Shown: positions 32,148 through 40,919 of the stretch, one piece after another
Numbering within the stretch: the stretch's first letter is position 1
How the letters are laid out: every line of letters starts with the position of its first letter
Assembly: GCF_041433555.1 (NCBI RefSeq)
Contig: NZ_JAPWBR010000001.1
Coordinates: forward strand, 1 to 64,000
DNA length: 64,000 bases
Source of the DNA: Granulicatella sp041433555
GTDB taxonomy: Bacteria; Bacillota; Bacilli; Lactobacillales; Aerococcaceae
Reading direction: 5' to 3'
Notes under the pieces: model-generated
What the model saw: the letters and a program-made list of their open reading frames with translations, nothing else
The model's database searches: none
Told to the model about the DNA's origin: nothing
Position numbers and translations under genes: made by a program

Positions 32148-32600
32148 CTATAATTCCTTTTTTAATTGTTCTAAGAGCGCATTGCATCCCAATATCACAT
32201 CACGGTACGTCGCGTCAAAGTCTCCTGTATACCACGGATCGGCAATATCGCGCGGCACTCCTGCCACTTCTAACAAGCGAGCCACCGTCGCATCCGATTT
32301 TCCATCGACAAAAGCGTGAATATTACGCACATTCGACGCATCCATTCCAAGAATGTAGTCTGCGTCCAGGTCCGTCGCATCCAACGTCCGTGACACAAGC
32401 CCTTTTGCGGAAATGCCGTGCTCCTCGAGTTTCTTCCGAGTGCCGTGATGCACCGGATTCCCATGCTCCCACGTACTTGTCGCAGCGGAATCAATCGTAA
32501 TTTTATCTTCCAATCCTTCTTCATGAACCATTTTTCTAAATACAGCTTCTGCCATCGGCGAACGACAAATGTTGCCCAGGCAGACGAACACAACCTTCAT
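32148..32600 (-). CDS. Low-molecular-weight protein-tyrosine phosphatase
   Basis: 150 residues from the ATG at 32600 (MKVVFVCLGNICRSP), placed so that GAGGG lies about 8 bases upstream. The P-loop VCLGNICRSPMAEAVF (C-x5-R) is at residues 6-21 and the general acid region DPWYTGDFDATY near 119. Cytosolic; it dephosphorylates protein tyrosine or arginine residues. First gene of the operon. Confidence 0.93.
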   Translation of the reverse strand: MKVVFVCLGNICRSPMAEAVFRKMVHEEGLEDKITIDSAATSTWEHGNPVHHGTRKKLEEHGISAKGLVSRTLDATDLDADYILGMDASNVRNIHAFVDGKSDATVARLLEVAGVPRDIADPWYTGDFDATYRDVILGCNALLEQLKKEL

Positions 32601-32733
32601 GACCGTCCCTCGCTTTCCATTCTTTCCCTTCACTATAACATACGAGCCACCCCCTTCGCAAAAAAATGTCTGTGTGGTGTTATAGCTTACTCGAACGAAC
32701 TAAATTTTCTAAAATATCCCCTGTAGAAAACAA

Positions 32734-32917
32734 AGACAAGATTCCTTCAAATCCTTGCGGATTTTTTTATAATCGCTGTAATGGGGCACCGGCTTGAGCC
32801 TACGTCTCAAGCACTTTCGAGATTCAAACGGACTCTAAAAGAGTCCGTAATTCACTTCGAATGCTATCCCCTATTACTGCGATTATAAAATCCGCATGAT
32901 TTTCCGTAATCTTGTCT
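32734..32917. repeat. Cloverleaf hairpin repeat, copy 4
   Basis: Outer arms AGACAAGATT/AATCTTGTCT, stem AATCCTTGCGGATTTTTTTA with its complement, hairpins ACGGACTC/GAGTCCGT and GCTTGAG/CTCAAGC. Reverse orientation. The intergenic region 32601-32935 contains nothing else. Confidence 0.8.
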
Positions 32918-32935
32918 GCACTCTTTATTTATTTT

Positions 32936-34825
32936 TTAGGCAGCAAAAACATTTTTCTCAATTTCTACTGCTTCTAAAATCTCACTTTCAGCGATTGGCA
33001 TTCTCTTAGAAAGCAAATGCTCTATTTCACCCTCAATAAAATCTCTAGCGAACTTTCTACTATCTTTTTTACGAATCATATCTTTTAAAAATTTTTCGAT
33101 TTTCTCGTTAAAAATCAACCACTGTAATTCTTCAAATTCATTTTCTGATAATGTCATTACCATAACTAAATCAATATATTCCTCTTTTAAGATACCAAAC
33201 ATTTTAACATTGTCATCTTCAATGAAGCAATCCATTATTTTCTTTACACCAATACCGCCAACAACAGCACCTACCATAGCACCGATTGGGCCTCCAGCTG
33301 ATCCAGCAATGGCTCCTCCAATCATTCCACCTCCAGCAACTACCATATTTTTGAAAAATTGTTCCTTTGAAATCCTTCCTGAAAGTACTCTGAATAAATC
33401 AGGACCCACAACTACCATAATAGTAAGAGCTGTCCCTGTTTTCATCGCAACTTGATTTGCTTTAAAATTTAACCCAAATACCGTATTAATTTTAGCTGTA
33501 AAAATCTTACTTACTTGTTGCGAGACCGTATAAATAGATGTTCCTATTATCAAAACTTTAACTCCAGATTTAGTTGCTATTTTTGCAGCTTCTTGTGTGC
33601 TTTTTCCACTCCATTTTGCATTTGCAAAAACAATTATAAAGCTAAGCGTCACCCCTGGAATACTATGAATTGCGCCATCTATAGCATCGTATTTTATAGA
33701 AGTAAGATTACCCCCTTTTGCAATTAATTTAGATTCTCCGTAGGTAACATTTCCTTTTCGAATAATGTTCTTTGCATCAGAAGGATTTTTAACACCACGT
33801 ACTTTCCCATCTCTAATTTTTTCCTGCATTATTTTTACACATTCATCGTACTGGTCTTTAGGAACTTCCAATTGCATCCCTTCATAACGATACATCCCTC
33901 CATCAGCATTTGAGTCAAATGCCGAGTTAACGGTACTTCTTGCATTAAAATGATATTTTGTTTGTATATTTTGATTGCCGACGATACGATCTGCACCGTT
34001 CGGAGCGTTGTTTTGACCAACTTGTTTAACTTCTTGAAAAGGATGTTTTAACACATCAACTACATTATTAGCATACTCTGCAGCATGACCATGTCCTTGT
34101 GGGGCACTGACAATAGAATTCATTTGGATTTTTTTAAAATATTCATTCATCGTCAAAAGAAACGAAGATAGAAATCCAATTTTTGTACCATTAGAGATTG
34201 TTTTGTCTGTTATATTCCAACGACCTATTTCAATCAATCTTTTGTTAAGTTTTTCCAATTCCACATCATTAGTATATCCTGATGAAATTATCTTTCTAAA
34301 TTCTCCAACGCTATTATGTAAACAATTATTTGAGTGAAGCTTTTTAATCACTCCATACGGATAATAAAAAATCAAATCTCCATCCGGATCTATTTCAACT
34401 TTCCACAGCGTTGCAAAAGGATAGAACTGAACATTAGCGGTTTCTCTTTCCTTTATCTGAATTTTCTCAAAAAGCCCGTATTGAGTTAATAACAAACCAT
34501 ATTCTTTAAACTCTTCCAGCTTTTTACTTTTGATTGGTGAATATCCAAAATACTCAAATTCAGCATTTTGAAAATTCTTATGAAAAGCTTTTTCTGACGA
34601 AACAAACCATTGGGCTCGACCATAGGGAATAGATTCACCATGAAATTCAAAGCTGTTTATCGAGATTTGCCTCAAGCTTTCTCTAATACTCTCTTCGCTA
34701 TGGTTATGAATATCTTTCATTTTCCGTTTCCATATCAAATACTCTGGAATCGTTTTTAGATTCCCCCAATAAATACTAATAAATATTATTGTTAACAAGA
34801 CTGATATTACCCAAAAAGCTTCCAT
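32936..34825 (-). CDS. 629-residue glycine-zipper membrane protein, effector-like
   Basis: N-terminal membrane anchor (residues 5-22, WVISVLLTIIFISIYWG). A middle domain has APQGHGHAAEYANNV near 240, then GADRIVGNQNIQTKYHF and GMQLEVPKDQYDECVKIMQE, a block I have seen in large uncharacterised proteins carrying the G-H-x-H/F-A-A-E-x-A-N and N-G-A-D-R-I-V motifs. The C-terminal half has hydrophobic helices and a glycine-zipper stretch (GGGMIGGAIAGSAGGPIG, GAVVGGIGV), which often packs into membranes. Toxin-like or defence effector role is possible; function unknown. Own transcription unit, lower GC than its neighbours. Confidence 0.5.
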   Translation of the reverse strand: MEAFWVISVLLTIIFISIYWGNLKTIPEYLIWKRKMKDIHNHSEESIRESLRQISINSFEFHGESIPYGRAQWFVSSEKAFHKNFQNAEFEYFGYSPIKSKKLEEFKEYGLLLTQYGLFEKIQIKERETANVQFYPFATLWKVEIDPDGDLIFYYPYGVIKKLHSNNCLHNSVGEFRKIISSGYTNDVELEKLNKRLIEIGRWNITDKTISNGTKIGFLSSFLLTMNEYFKKIQMNSIVSAPQGHGHAAEYANNVVDVLKHPFQEVKQVGQNNAPNGADRIVGNQNIQTKYHFNARSTVNSAFDSNADGGMYRYEGMQLEVPKDQYDECVKIMQEKIRDGKVRGVKNPSDAKNIIRKGNVTYGESKLIAKGGNLTSIKYDAIDGAIHSIPGVTLSFIIVFANAKWSGKSTQEAAKIATKSGVKVLIIGTSIYTVSQQVSKIFTAKINTVFGLNFKANQVAMKTGTALTIMVVVGPDLFRVLSGRISKEQFFKNMVVAGGGMIGGAIAGSAGGPIGAMVGAVVGGIGVKKIMDCFIEDDNVKMFGILKEEYIDLVMVMTLSENEFEELQWLIFNEKIEKFLKDMIRKKDSRKFARDFIEGEIEHLLSKRMPIAESEILEAVEIEKNVFAA

Positions 34826-34970
34826 TTTCTATCTCCTTTTTCCTTAACCTACTTCACACACGCTTCTACCACTACAGTTAAAAAAATTATATCAGAATTT
34901 TCAGCTTACTTTCAATATCAACTGTTATTCTTTTCACATTTTTGTTTTACTTACTTTACTCGAAGATTTG

Positions 34971-35233
34971 GCAAAATCCATTTGAAATAAGGTCCAAAGG
35001 GCGAAGAATAAACGGAAGACCAAGGGATTCCATAGTAGCAACAATAAGGGAGTGCAACCAATGTGAATTACTGACTCTGGAAATTTATTTCCTAGAGTCA
35101 GTTTGAAGCTTGGTAGGAACTGAGACTACAGGCTCAGTCCGGTACCCTTATTGTAGCAACTATAGAGACATCCCTTCGGTCTGGAGTTTATTCGTAAGCC
35201 CTTTGGGCTACCTCCTTTTCAAATGGATTTTGC
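34971..35233. repeat. Cloverleaf hairpin repeat, copy 5
   Basis: About 60-bp outer arms: GCAAAATCCATTTGAAA opposite its complement at 35217-35233, and CCAAAGGGC.../GCCCTTTGG. Core GGGATTCCATAGTAGC / complement, hairpins ACTGACTCT/AGAGTCAGT and ACTGAG/CTCAGT. The clearest example of the family. Confidence 0.85.
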
Positions 35234-35248
35234 GTCCTTCGAAAACAA

Positions 35249-35277
35249 AAAATGGTGGACAGCCGTCCACCATTTTT
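35249..35277 (-). terminator. Terminator of glmS
   Basis: Perfect stem ATGGTGGACGG/CCGTCCACCAT with T tract, immediately after the stop codon. Confidence 0.85.
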
Positions 35278-35278
35278 T

Positions 35279-37087
35279 CTATTCCACTGTAACTGATTTG
35301 GCAAGGTTACGCGGTTTATCCACGTCTAACCCTTTACCTAGAGAAGTGTAGTACGCAATTAATTGTGTTACCACTACGGATACTAATGGTACTAATAAAA
35401 TTGGTACCGCTGGAACGACGAAATCATCGCCTTCTTGCTCAACGCCTTCCATCGCGATTGTTGTTACAACTGCGCCACGAGCTTTCACTTCTTGGATATT
35501 TCCACGAGTGTGACTCGCAACAACAGGTTCACTTAACAATGCGATTACTGGAGTTCCTTCTTCAATAAGAGCAATTGTTCCGTGTTTTAATTCCCCTGCG
35601 GCAAAACTTTCAGTTTGCACGTATGAGATTTCTTTTAATTTCAACGCTGCTTCCATCGCTACATAGTAATCTAAGTGACGACCGATGTAGAAAGCATTGC
35701 GAGTTTCTAATAAGCGCTCTTTGACTAAATCTTGAACGGCTTGTTTGTCAGATAATACTCCTTCAATTGAAGCTGCCACAACACCTAATTCGTGTTTCAT
35801 ATCAAATGGAGCCACTAACCCTTTAGCTGCACGAAGCGCATCCGAAACTACTGCCATTACAGTAATTTGAGCAGTGTATGCTTTTGTAGATGCTACGGCA
35901 ATTTCTGGACCTGCATGTAATAATAATGTATAAGTTGCTTCACGAGATAATGTAGAGCCTTTCACGTTTGTGATTGTTAATGATGGGTAGTTTTGTTCAT
36001 TTACTTTTACTAACGCTTGACGGCTGTCTGCAGTTTCTCCACTTTGTGATAAGAAAATGAAGAATGGTTTTTGTGATAATAATGGTTGATGATAAGCAAA
36101 TTCACTTGCAAGATGAACTTCTACAGGGATTCCTGCTAATTGTTCAAATAACTCTTTACCAACCCAACCTGCATTATAACTTGTTCCACAAGCTACGATA
36201 TAAATGCGATCACTTGCTAAAATGCTGTCTAAAATTTCTTTATCAACTGTTAATTGACCATTTTCATCTTGATAGTTTTGGATGATTTTACGAAGAACAA
36301 CTGGTTGTTCATCCATTTCTTTAAGCATGTAGTGAGCGTAAGCCCCTTTTTCTAAATCATCTGCATCTAATTCTGCGATAAATGGTGCACGTTCTACTGG
36401 TTTGCCATCAATTGTTTCAATTTCTACAGAGTCTGCAGTTAATGTGATTAACTCTTCATCTTTAATTTCGATGTAACGGTCTGTTTCAGCGATTGTTGCC
36501 ATTGCGTCTGAACAGATCACGTTGAAGCCTTCGCCAACCCCTACTAATAATGGGCTCTTATGTTTTGCTGCGTAAAGAACGCCTGGTTTTTCGCTGTCTA
36601 ATAAACCGAAAGCAAATGATCCGCGGATTTCTTTCAATGCGCGACGGAACGCTTCTTTCCCTGATAAGTTTTCTTTATTGGCAAAGTATTCTACTAAGTT
36701 TACGGCAACTTCTGTATCTGTTTGAGATTTGAAATCAACGTCACTTAAGAATTCTTTTTTCAATTCGTCATAGTTTTCAATTACGCCGTTGTGCACTAAT
36801 GTGAAACGACCTGATTGTGATTGGTGAGGGTGAGCGTTGTTTTCAGTTGCTGGTCCGTGTGTTGCCCAACGAGTATGCCCAATCCCTGCAAATGCTGGAA
36901 TTTCTTCATCCACTGCATCACGAAGATTTTGAATACGTCCAACACGTTTCACTAATTGTGTTGATCCATCTTCGTCCATAATAAATAATCCTGCTGAGTC
37001 ATATCCACGATACTCAAGTTTTTCTAATCCGTTTAATACTACTGTTTGGATTTTTCCGTGTCCAATACATCCTACGATTCCGCACAT
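35279..37087 (-). CDS. glmS: Glutamine-fructose-6-phosphate aminotransferase
   Basis: 602 residues, the normal length. Nucleophilic Cys2 in MCGIVGCIG, glutaminase motifs GHTRWATHG near residue 73 and NGVIENYDELK near 98, then two SIS domains with ACGTSYNAG near 298 and SQSGETADS near 347, and the C-terminal end LAKSVTVE. It makes glucosamine-6-phosphate for cell-wall and amino-sugar synthesis. A glmS ribozyme lies upstream, so the mRNA is cleaved and degraded when glucosamine-6-phosphate is plentiful (established). AAAGGAG precedes the ATG. Confidence 0.98.
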   Translation of the reverse strand: MCGIVGCIGHGKIQTVVLNGLEKLEYRGYDSAGLFIMDEDGSTQLVKRVGRIQNLRDAVDEEIPAFAGIGHTRWATHGPATENNAHPHQSQSGRFTLVHNGVIENYDELKKEFLSDVDFKSQTDTEVAVNLVEYFANKENLSGKEAFRRALKEIRGSFAFGLLDSEKPGVLYAAKHKSPLLVGVGEGFNVICSDAMATIAETDRYIEIKDEELITLTADSVEIETIDGKPVERAPFIAELDADDLEKGAYAHYMLKEMDEQPVVLRKIIQNYQDENGQLTVDKEILDSILASDRIYIVACGTSYNAGWVGKELFEQLAGIPVEVHLASEFAYHQPLLSQKPFFIFLSQSGETADSRQALVKVNEQNYPSLTITNVKGSTLSREATYTLLLHAGPEIAVASTKAYTAQITVMAVVSDALRAAKGLVAPFDMKHELGVVAASIEGVLSDKQAVQDLVKERLLETRNAFYIGRHLDYYVAMEAALKLKEISYVQTESFAAGELKHGTIALIEEGTPVIALLSEPVVASHTRGNIQEVKARGAVVTTIAMEGVEQEGDDFVVPAVPILLVPLVSVVVTQLIAYYTSLGKGLDVDKPRNLAKSVTVE

Positions 37088-37144
37088 AATTTTTAACTCC
37101 TTTTATCAGAGGTCCTTTTCAGTCCTCTTCTTATTGTAATTTTA

Positions 37145-37300
37145 ATTATGTTTCTGGTGCTGTTTCAATTTTGTCATTTCCTTGCAAAAATGGTTTGTAT
37201 GAAACTGTAGACTGCACTGCCTTGAGTCATCCGCCGAGTGTTTCGATAAACTCATTCCTCGTCACCTGTTTTTCAAACAGGCCTGGCGCTATCCTTGTCG
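37145..37300 (-). ncRNA. glmS ribozyme-riboswitch
   Basis: On the minus strand the conserved blocks occur in order: TAGCGCCAGG (self-cleavage between 37290 and 37289), GTGACGAGG, TTTATCGA and CGGCGGATGACTC. Responds to glucosamine-6-phosphate by self-cleaving the glmS mRNA. The 3' boundary is approximate. Confidence 0.94.
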
Positions 37301-37321
37301 CTTCCTTTCAAAGCTTTCATA

Positions 37322-37346
37322 AATTTTCAGAAACATGTATATCATA
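37322..37346 (-). promoter_or_regulatory. Probable glmS -10 box and a CodY-like box
   Basis: Minus-strand TATGAT (37346-37341) is a good -10 box about 50 bases upstream of the ribozyme; the -35 TTGTTT is 19 bases away, so weak. AATTTTCAGAAACAT (37322-37336) matches 13 of 15 positions of the CodY consensus and overlaps the likely start site. Confidence 0.4.
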
Positions 37347-37349
37347 ACC

Positions 37350-37576
37350 GATGACCACCCAAAAAAACAACTAATTTTCCTTTTTCCTAACCTTTTCCAA
37401 ACCAAACCTTAACCCTACCCCTCATAAAACCGCACCCTTATTGCATTTATAGACATCCATTCAGTAGGTACCACTTTCTAACACTTCAATAGTACAACTC
37501 CGTCCCCATTCCGAAACTTTTGTATATTTATCATCCAGCACACACTCTATTCTATCCTCTCCCCGCATTCAAAAAA
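37350..37576. other. Upstream DNA of glmS
   Basis: C/A-rich, with no gene and no repeat that I can support; presumably promoter-distal spacer. Confidence 0.4.
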
Positions 37577-37784
37577 AGACTACCACTTCGTCGTAAGTGG
37601 TGAAAGGCTCACATGCTGTTCTTTCCCTTCCCGGCTTAACTATTCAATTCAAAACCAGCGATTAAAGGCGATTGGCTGTCCTTTCCCCTCCCTGCCTCTC
37701 AAAGAGAATACCAGTTCGTCGTGAGTGGTGAAAGGCTCACATGATGTTCCTTTCCTTCTCGGCTTAACTATTCAATTCAAAAAA
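37577..37784 (-). repeat. Two tandem copies of a 78-bp sRNA-like unit
   Basis: Copies at 37577-37654 and 37705-37784 share TTCGTCGT.AGTGGTGAAAGG and CGGCTTAACTATTCAATTCA. On the minus strand each unit ends with a hairpin, ACCACTTACGACGAAGTGGT in the outer copy, followed by AGTCTTTTTTT, that is a terminator. The layout suggests duplicated small RNA genes or a duplicated terminator region downstream of guaB. Confidence 0.55.
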
Positions 37785-37974
37785 GCTATTAACCTGGTTT
37801 TGGATTCTATAATAGCAATAATAGCGAGTGTACTCGAAACGAATTACTGCCTCTGGGAATTTAATTCCCTAGAGGCAGTTTGAGAGTCGAGAGGAACTGA
37901 GACTACAGGCTCAGTCCGGTACAGCTATTATCGCTATTATGAAGATATCCAAAAACCTTCGGTTAATAGCTTTT
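37781..37974. repeat. Cloverleaf hairpin repeat, copy 6, in the guaB terminator
   Basis: Outer arms AAAAGCTATTAACC/GGTTAATAGCTTTT; on the minus strand the far arm ends in TTTTTT, so the arms look like a guaB terminator whose loop has been filled by the repeat. Core GGATTCTATAATAGC/complement, hairpins ACTGCCTCT/AGAGGCAGT and ACTGAG/CTCAGT. Confidence 0.82.
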
Positions 37975-37980
37975 GTTTTT

Positions 37981-39459
37981 TTATGATATTGAATAGTTTG
38001 GTGCTTCTTTAGTAATCTGAACATCATGCGGATGGCTTTCTCTTAGCCCCGCACCACTCATACGCACAAACTGTGTATTCTCGCGAAGCTCTTCTAAATT
38101 ATGCGCCCCCACATACCCCATACCAGAGCGCAAACCTCCGACCATTTGGAAGATAATATCCGCGGCAGAACCTTTGTAAGCTACACGCCCTTCGATTCCT
38201 TCTGGCACGCGTTTGTTGGCTTCGTTTTTCGCTTGGAAGTAACGGTCGCCTGAACCATTTTCCATCGCTGCTAAGCTTCCCATTCCGCGGTATGTCTTGA
38301 AGCGACGTCCTTGGAAGATTTCGAATTCACCTGGAGATTCATCTGTCCCGGCAAGCATGCTTCCTAACATGACCACATGTCCACCCGCTGCGATAGCTTT
38401 GGCGATATCTCCTGAGTACTTAATCCCACCGTCTGCGATGATCGCTTTGCCAAATTCTTTCGCCACCGTTGCGGCATCGTAAATCGCTGTGATTTGCGGA
38501 ACACCTACACCGGCAACGACACGAGTTGTACAGATAGAACCTGGCCCGATTCCGACTTTTACAACGTCCACGCCTACTTCGAATAAGGCACGTGTTCCTT
38601 CCCCTGTCGCTACGTTTCCGGCAATCAATGTTGCATCTGGGAATGTTTCGCGAATTTCTTTAATTTTGCGGATTACGCCGGCACTATGACCATGCGCAGT
38701 GTCGATCACGATGGCGTCCGCACCTGCGTCTAGCAATGCTTTTGCACGTTCGAATGTATCTGAAGTAATACCAACCGCTGCGGCCACGAGTAAACGTCCG
38801 TGTTCGTCTTTAGCGGCATTCGGGAATTCAATCACTTTCTCGATGTCTTTAATCGTAATCAAACCAGCGAGGCAGCCTTTGTCGTCTACTAAAGGAAGTT
38901 TTTCGATTTTATGTTTTTGAAGAATCGCTTCGGCATCTTTGAGGGAAGTTCCAACTGGAGCTGTTACGAGGTCTTCTTTTGTCATCACTTCGTCAATGGA
39001 AATCGAATAATCTGAGATGAAACGTAAGTCACGGTTTGTCAAAATCCCAACGAGGTAACGTGTTTCTAAGTCGTCTACGATTGGGACACCGCTAATACGG
39101 TATTTTGCCATGAGGTCTTCGGCATCTTGTACTTTATGGGAAGGTGTTAAGAAAAATGGATTGATGATAACGCCACTTTCTGAACGTTTTACTTTATGAA
39201 CTTCTTCTGCTTGTTCTGCAATAGACATGTTTTTATGAATGACGCCTAATCCACCTTGACGCGCAATCGCAATCGCCATTGTTGAATCAGTAACGGTATC
39301 CATACTTGCACTCATTAAAGGAATATTGAGACGAATGTTTTTAGCTAATTGCACGCGTAAATCCACGTCATTTGGCAAGACATGACTCTCCGCTGGAATT
39401 AGTAAAACATCATCGAACGTGTATCCTTCTTTTTGAAATTTTGTTTCCCATTTTGACAT
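37981..39459 (-). CDS. guaB: Inosine-5'-monophosphate dehydrogenase
   Basis: 492 residues. Barrel with the two inserted CBS domains (about residues 95-215, GVPIVDDLETRYLVGILT), catalytic cysteine loop GIGPGSICTTRVV near 300, GGIKYSGDIAKA near 340 and the flap RGMGSLAAM near 395. Catalyses IMP to XMP, the committed step to GTP. TGGAGG precedes the ATG. Monocistronic here. Confidence 0.98.
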   Translation of the reverse strand: MSKWETKFQKEGYTFDDVLLIPAESHVLPNDVDLRVQLAKNIRLNIPLMSASMDTVTDSTMAIAIARQGGLGVIHKNMSIAEQAEEVHKVKRSESGVIINPFFLTPSHKVQDAEDLMAKYRISGVPIVDDLETRYLVGILTNRDLRFISDYSISIDEVMTKEDLVTAPVGTSLKDAEAILQKHKIEKLPLVDDKGCLAGLITIKDIEKVIEFPNAAKDEHGRLLVAAAVGITSDTFERAKALLDAGADAIVIDTAHGHSAGVIRKIKEIRETFPDATLIAGNVATGEGTRALFEVGVDVVKVGIGPGSICTTRVVAGVGVPQITAIYDAATVAKEFGKAIIADGGIKYSGDIAKAIAAGGHVVMLGSMLAGTDESPGEFEIFQGRRFKTYRGMGSLAAMENGSGDRYFQAKNEANKRVPEGIEGRVAYKGSAADIIFQMVGGLRSGMGYVGAHNLEELRENTQFVRMSGAGLRESHPHDVQITKEAPNYSIS

Positions 39460-39669
39460 AGCACAAACCTCCAGTGATTGAATTTATTACCGAATAATAT
39501 ACCACTTTTAAAAGAAAAAGCAAGCTTTTGTATAGAAAAACCTGTTAATTCATGGAAGTTTCATCTTTAATTGTTCGTTTTTTAATGAGAGTTTAATTTT
39601 TCACAAAAATACCGCCCAAGCCTTCGGAATTATGCTACACTTATAGTGAAAAAAGAAAGGATGATTTCT

Positions 39670-40422
39670 GTGAAAAAACAACTCTTACCAACAGTTGCAC
39701 TAAGCTTCATTCTCCTTGGCTGTTCGAGCAAGAACACTCCCGCTGAAACGACCACGAGTTCAAAGGCGACTACTGTAGAAACAACGAGCACGACAACAAG
39801 TACAACAACAACAATGGTTCAAAGTACAGAGGCTTCTTCTGAAGCGACTACTGCAACTGAAGCCACTACGCAAGCGCAGGCTGCAAGTGGCAACGCAGAC
39901 CTTTCCCTTGGATATGACATCATCGTTAATAAAAAACACGCACTACCGTCGACGTACGCGCCCGGAGAAGACCCAACGGCTGGACAACAAGTCCGCGCAT
40001 TAATCCACCGCATGCAAGAACTCGGCTATCCAATTAGTGACTCGTACAGCGGATATCGTTCCTACGACTATCAAACCAAACTCTATAATGACTATGTAGA
40101 CCGTGAAGGACAAGCGGCCGCAGACACGTACTCTGCCCGCCCTGGATATAGCGAACACCAAACAGGACTCGCCTTCGATATCCTCGACTCCCACGGAAAC
40201 TTACTCGACGGCCCAGAATACAGCGACGCCATCCACTGGCTTCATACGCATGCCCACGAGTACGGCTTCATTGTTCGATTCCAACCAGGCAAGGAAGCCA
40301 TCACAGGTTACCAACCCGAAGCATGGCACTTGCGCTACGTCGGTGACAAAGCCACTGCCATTTACCAATCCGGCTTAAGCTTGGAAGAGTACTTTGGAGT
40401 TGCTGGTGGAGGGTATGAATAG
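39670..40422 (+). CDS. VanY-like D-alanyl-D-alanine carboxypeptidase lipoprotein
   Basis: 250 residues from a GTG at 39670 (AAGGA 8 bases upstream). Signal peptide with lipobox ILLGC, then a T/S-rich linker (residues about 20-72), so it is surface anchored. Peptidase M15B domain: GYRSYDYQTKLYNDY near 137, SARPGYSEHQTGLAFDI near 160 with zinc ligands H and D, and the late WH in PEAWHLRYVG near 222. Trims the terminal D-Ala of peptidoglycan stem peptides (family knowledge). Monocistronic and opposite to guaB. Confidence 0.92.
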   Translation: MKKQLLPTVALSFILLGCSSKNTPAETTTSSKATTVETTSTTTSTTTTMVQSTEASSEATTATEATTQAQAASGNADLSLGYDIIVNKKHALPSTYAPGEDPTAGQQVRALIHRMQELGYPISDSYSGYRSYDYQTKLYNDYVDREGQAAADTYSARPGYSEHQTGLAFDILDSHGNLLDGPEYSDAIHWLHTHAHEYGFIVRFQPGKEAITGYQPEAWHLRYVGDKATAIYQSGLSLEEYFGVAGGGYE

Positions 40423-40423
40423 C

Positions 40424-40680
40424 AGGATGTGAGACTTCGCGGTTAGAAATCGATCACTGGACCAAACCAACGCAAGCATCGTAAAAAAACGATGTGCGTA
40501 TGGTTTGGGAAGCAAAACTTCACAGTGCGAAGTTTTGGATTTCTGCGAAGGCGAACTCAACTATAGGATATGAGGCATCGCGCTCAGAAATGGAACGTTG
40601 GACTGGAACAACGCAAAGGACTCGGCACGAGTCGTGCAAAATCCTTCACAGTGCGAAGGATTTGGGTGTGGGCATTGCAA
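40424..40680. repeat. Two diverged tandem copies of a structured repeat
   Basis: Copy A 40424-40553 and copy B 40558-40679 share AGGAT.TGAG.C.TCGCG..., then a central block GGA.GTTGGAC...AACGCA and the hairpin AAAACTTCACAGTGCGAAGTTTT (A) or AATCCTTCACAGTGCGAAGGATTT (B; both quoted in part elsewhere as CTTCACAGTGCGAAG). Not coding. Looks like a structured RNA or repeat family. 40681-40844 contains only a palindrome, AAGCTACCTTG...CAAGGTAGCTT. Confidence 0.55.
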
Positions 40681-40810
40681 ATTACATTGGAATATAAGTT
40701 AATAAAATAAGACAATACAGTACAAATTATTTGCAGTTTTAACTCTAAACCCGAAAAGCTTAAGCCTATGCCTTTTCGAGTTCAACTACATGGAATAACT
40801 ACAAAATTAT

Positions 40811-40840
40811 AAGCTACCTTGAAAAATTTCAAGGTAGCTT
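40811..40840. terminator. Bidirectional palindrome/terminator
   Basis: AAGCTACCTTGAAA/TTTCAAGGTAGCTT. It directly follows the remnant of the papain-like gene end and is probably that gene's former terminator; a similar stem, CTACCTTG/CAAGGTAG, lies at 43382-43407. Confidence 0.6.
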
Positions 40841-40844
40841 CCTT

Positions 40845-40871
40845 TAATACACTTCATAATTTGTAATCAGC
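40845..40871 (+). repeat. Remnant of the 3' end of the papain-like gene (left direct repeat)
   Basis: 26 of 27 bases equal 44188-44214. On the minus strand it encodes L-I-T-N-Y-E-V-Y-stop, the end of the protein at 44187-44897. Left border of a 3.3-kb cassette. Confidence 0.85.
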
Positions 40872-40887
40872 TGACACAAAAATAAAA

Positions 40888-40918
40888 TGCAAGGTGAATT
40901 CACCTTGCTTTTTATTTT
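40888..40918 (-). terminator. Terminator of the P-type ATPase gene
   Basis: Symmetric stem GCAAGGTGAATTCACCTTGC with T tracts on both sides. Confidence 0.75.
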
Positions 40919-40919
40919 A

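Larger units (their letters stand above)
34826..35278. other. Intergenic region between the glycine-zipper gene and glmS
   Basis: Holds hairpin copy 5 and the glmS terminator. AT-rich DNA at 34830-34960 is probably the promoter region of the glycine-zipper gene; no boxes could be assigned with confidence. Confidence 0.5.
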
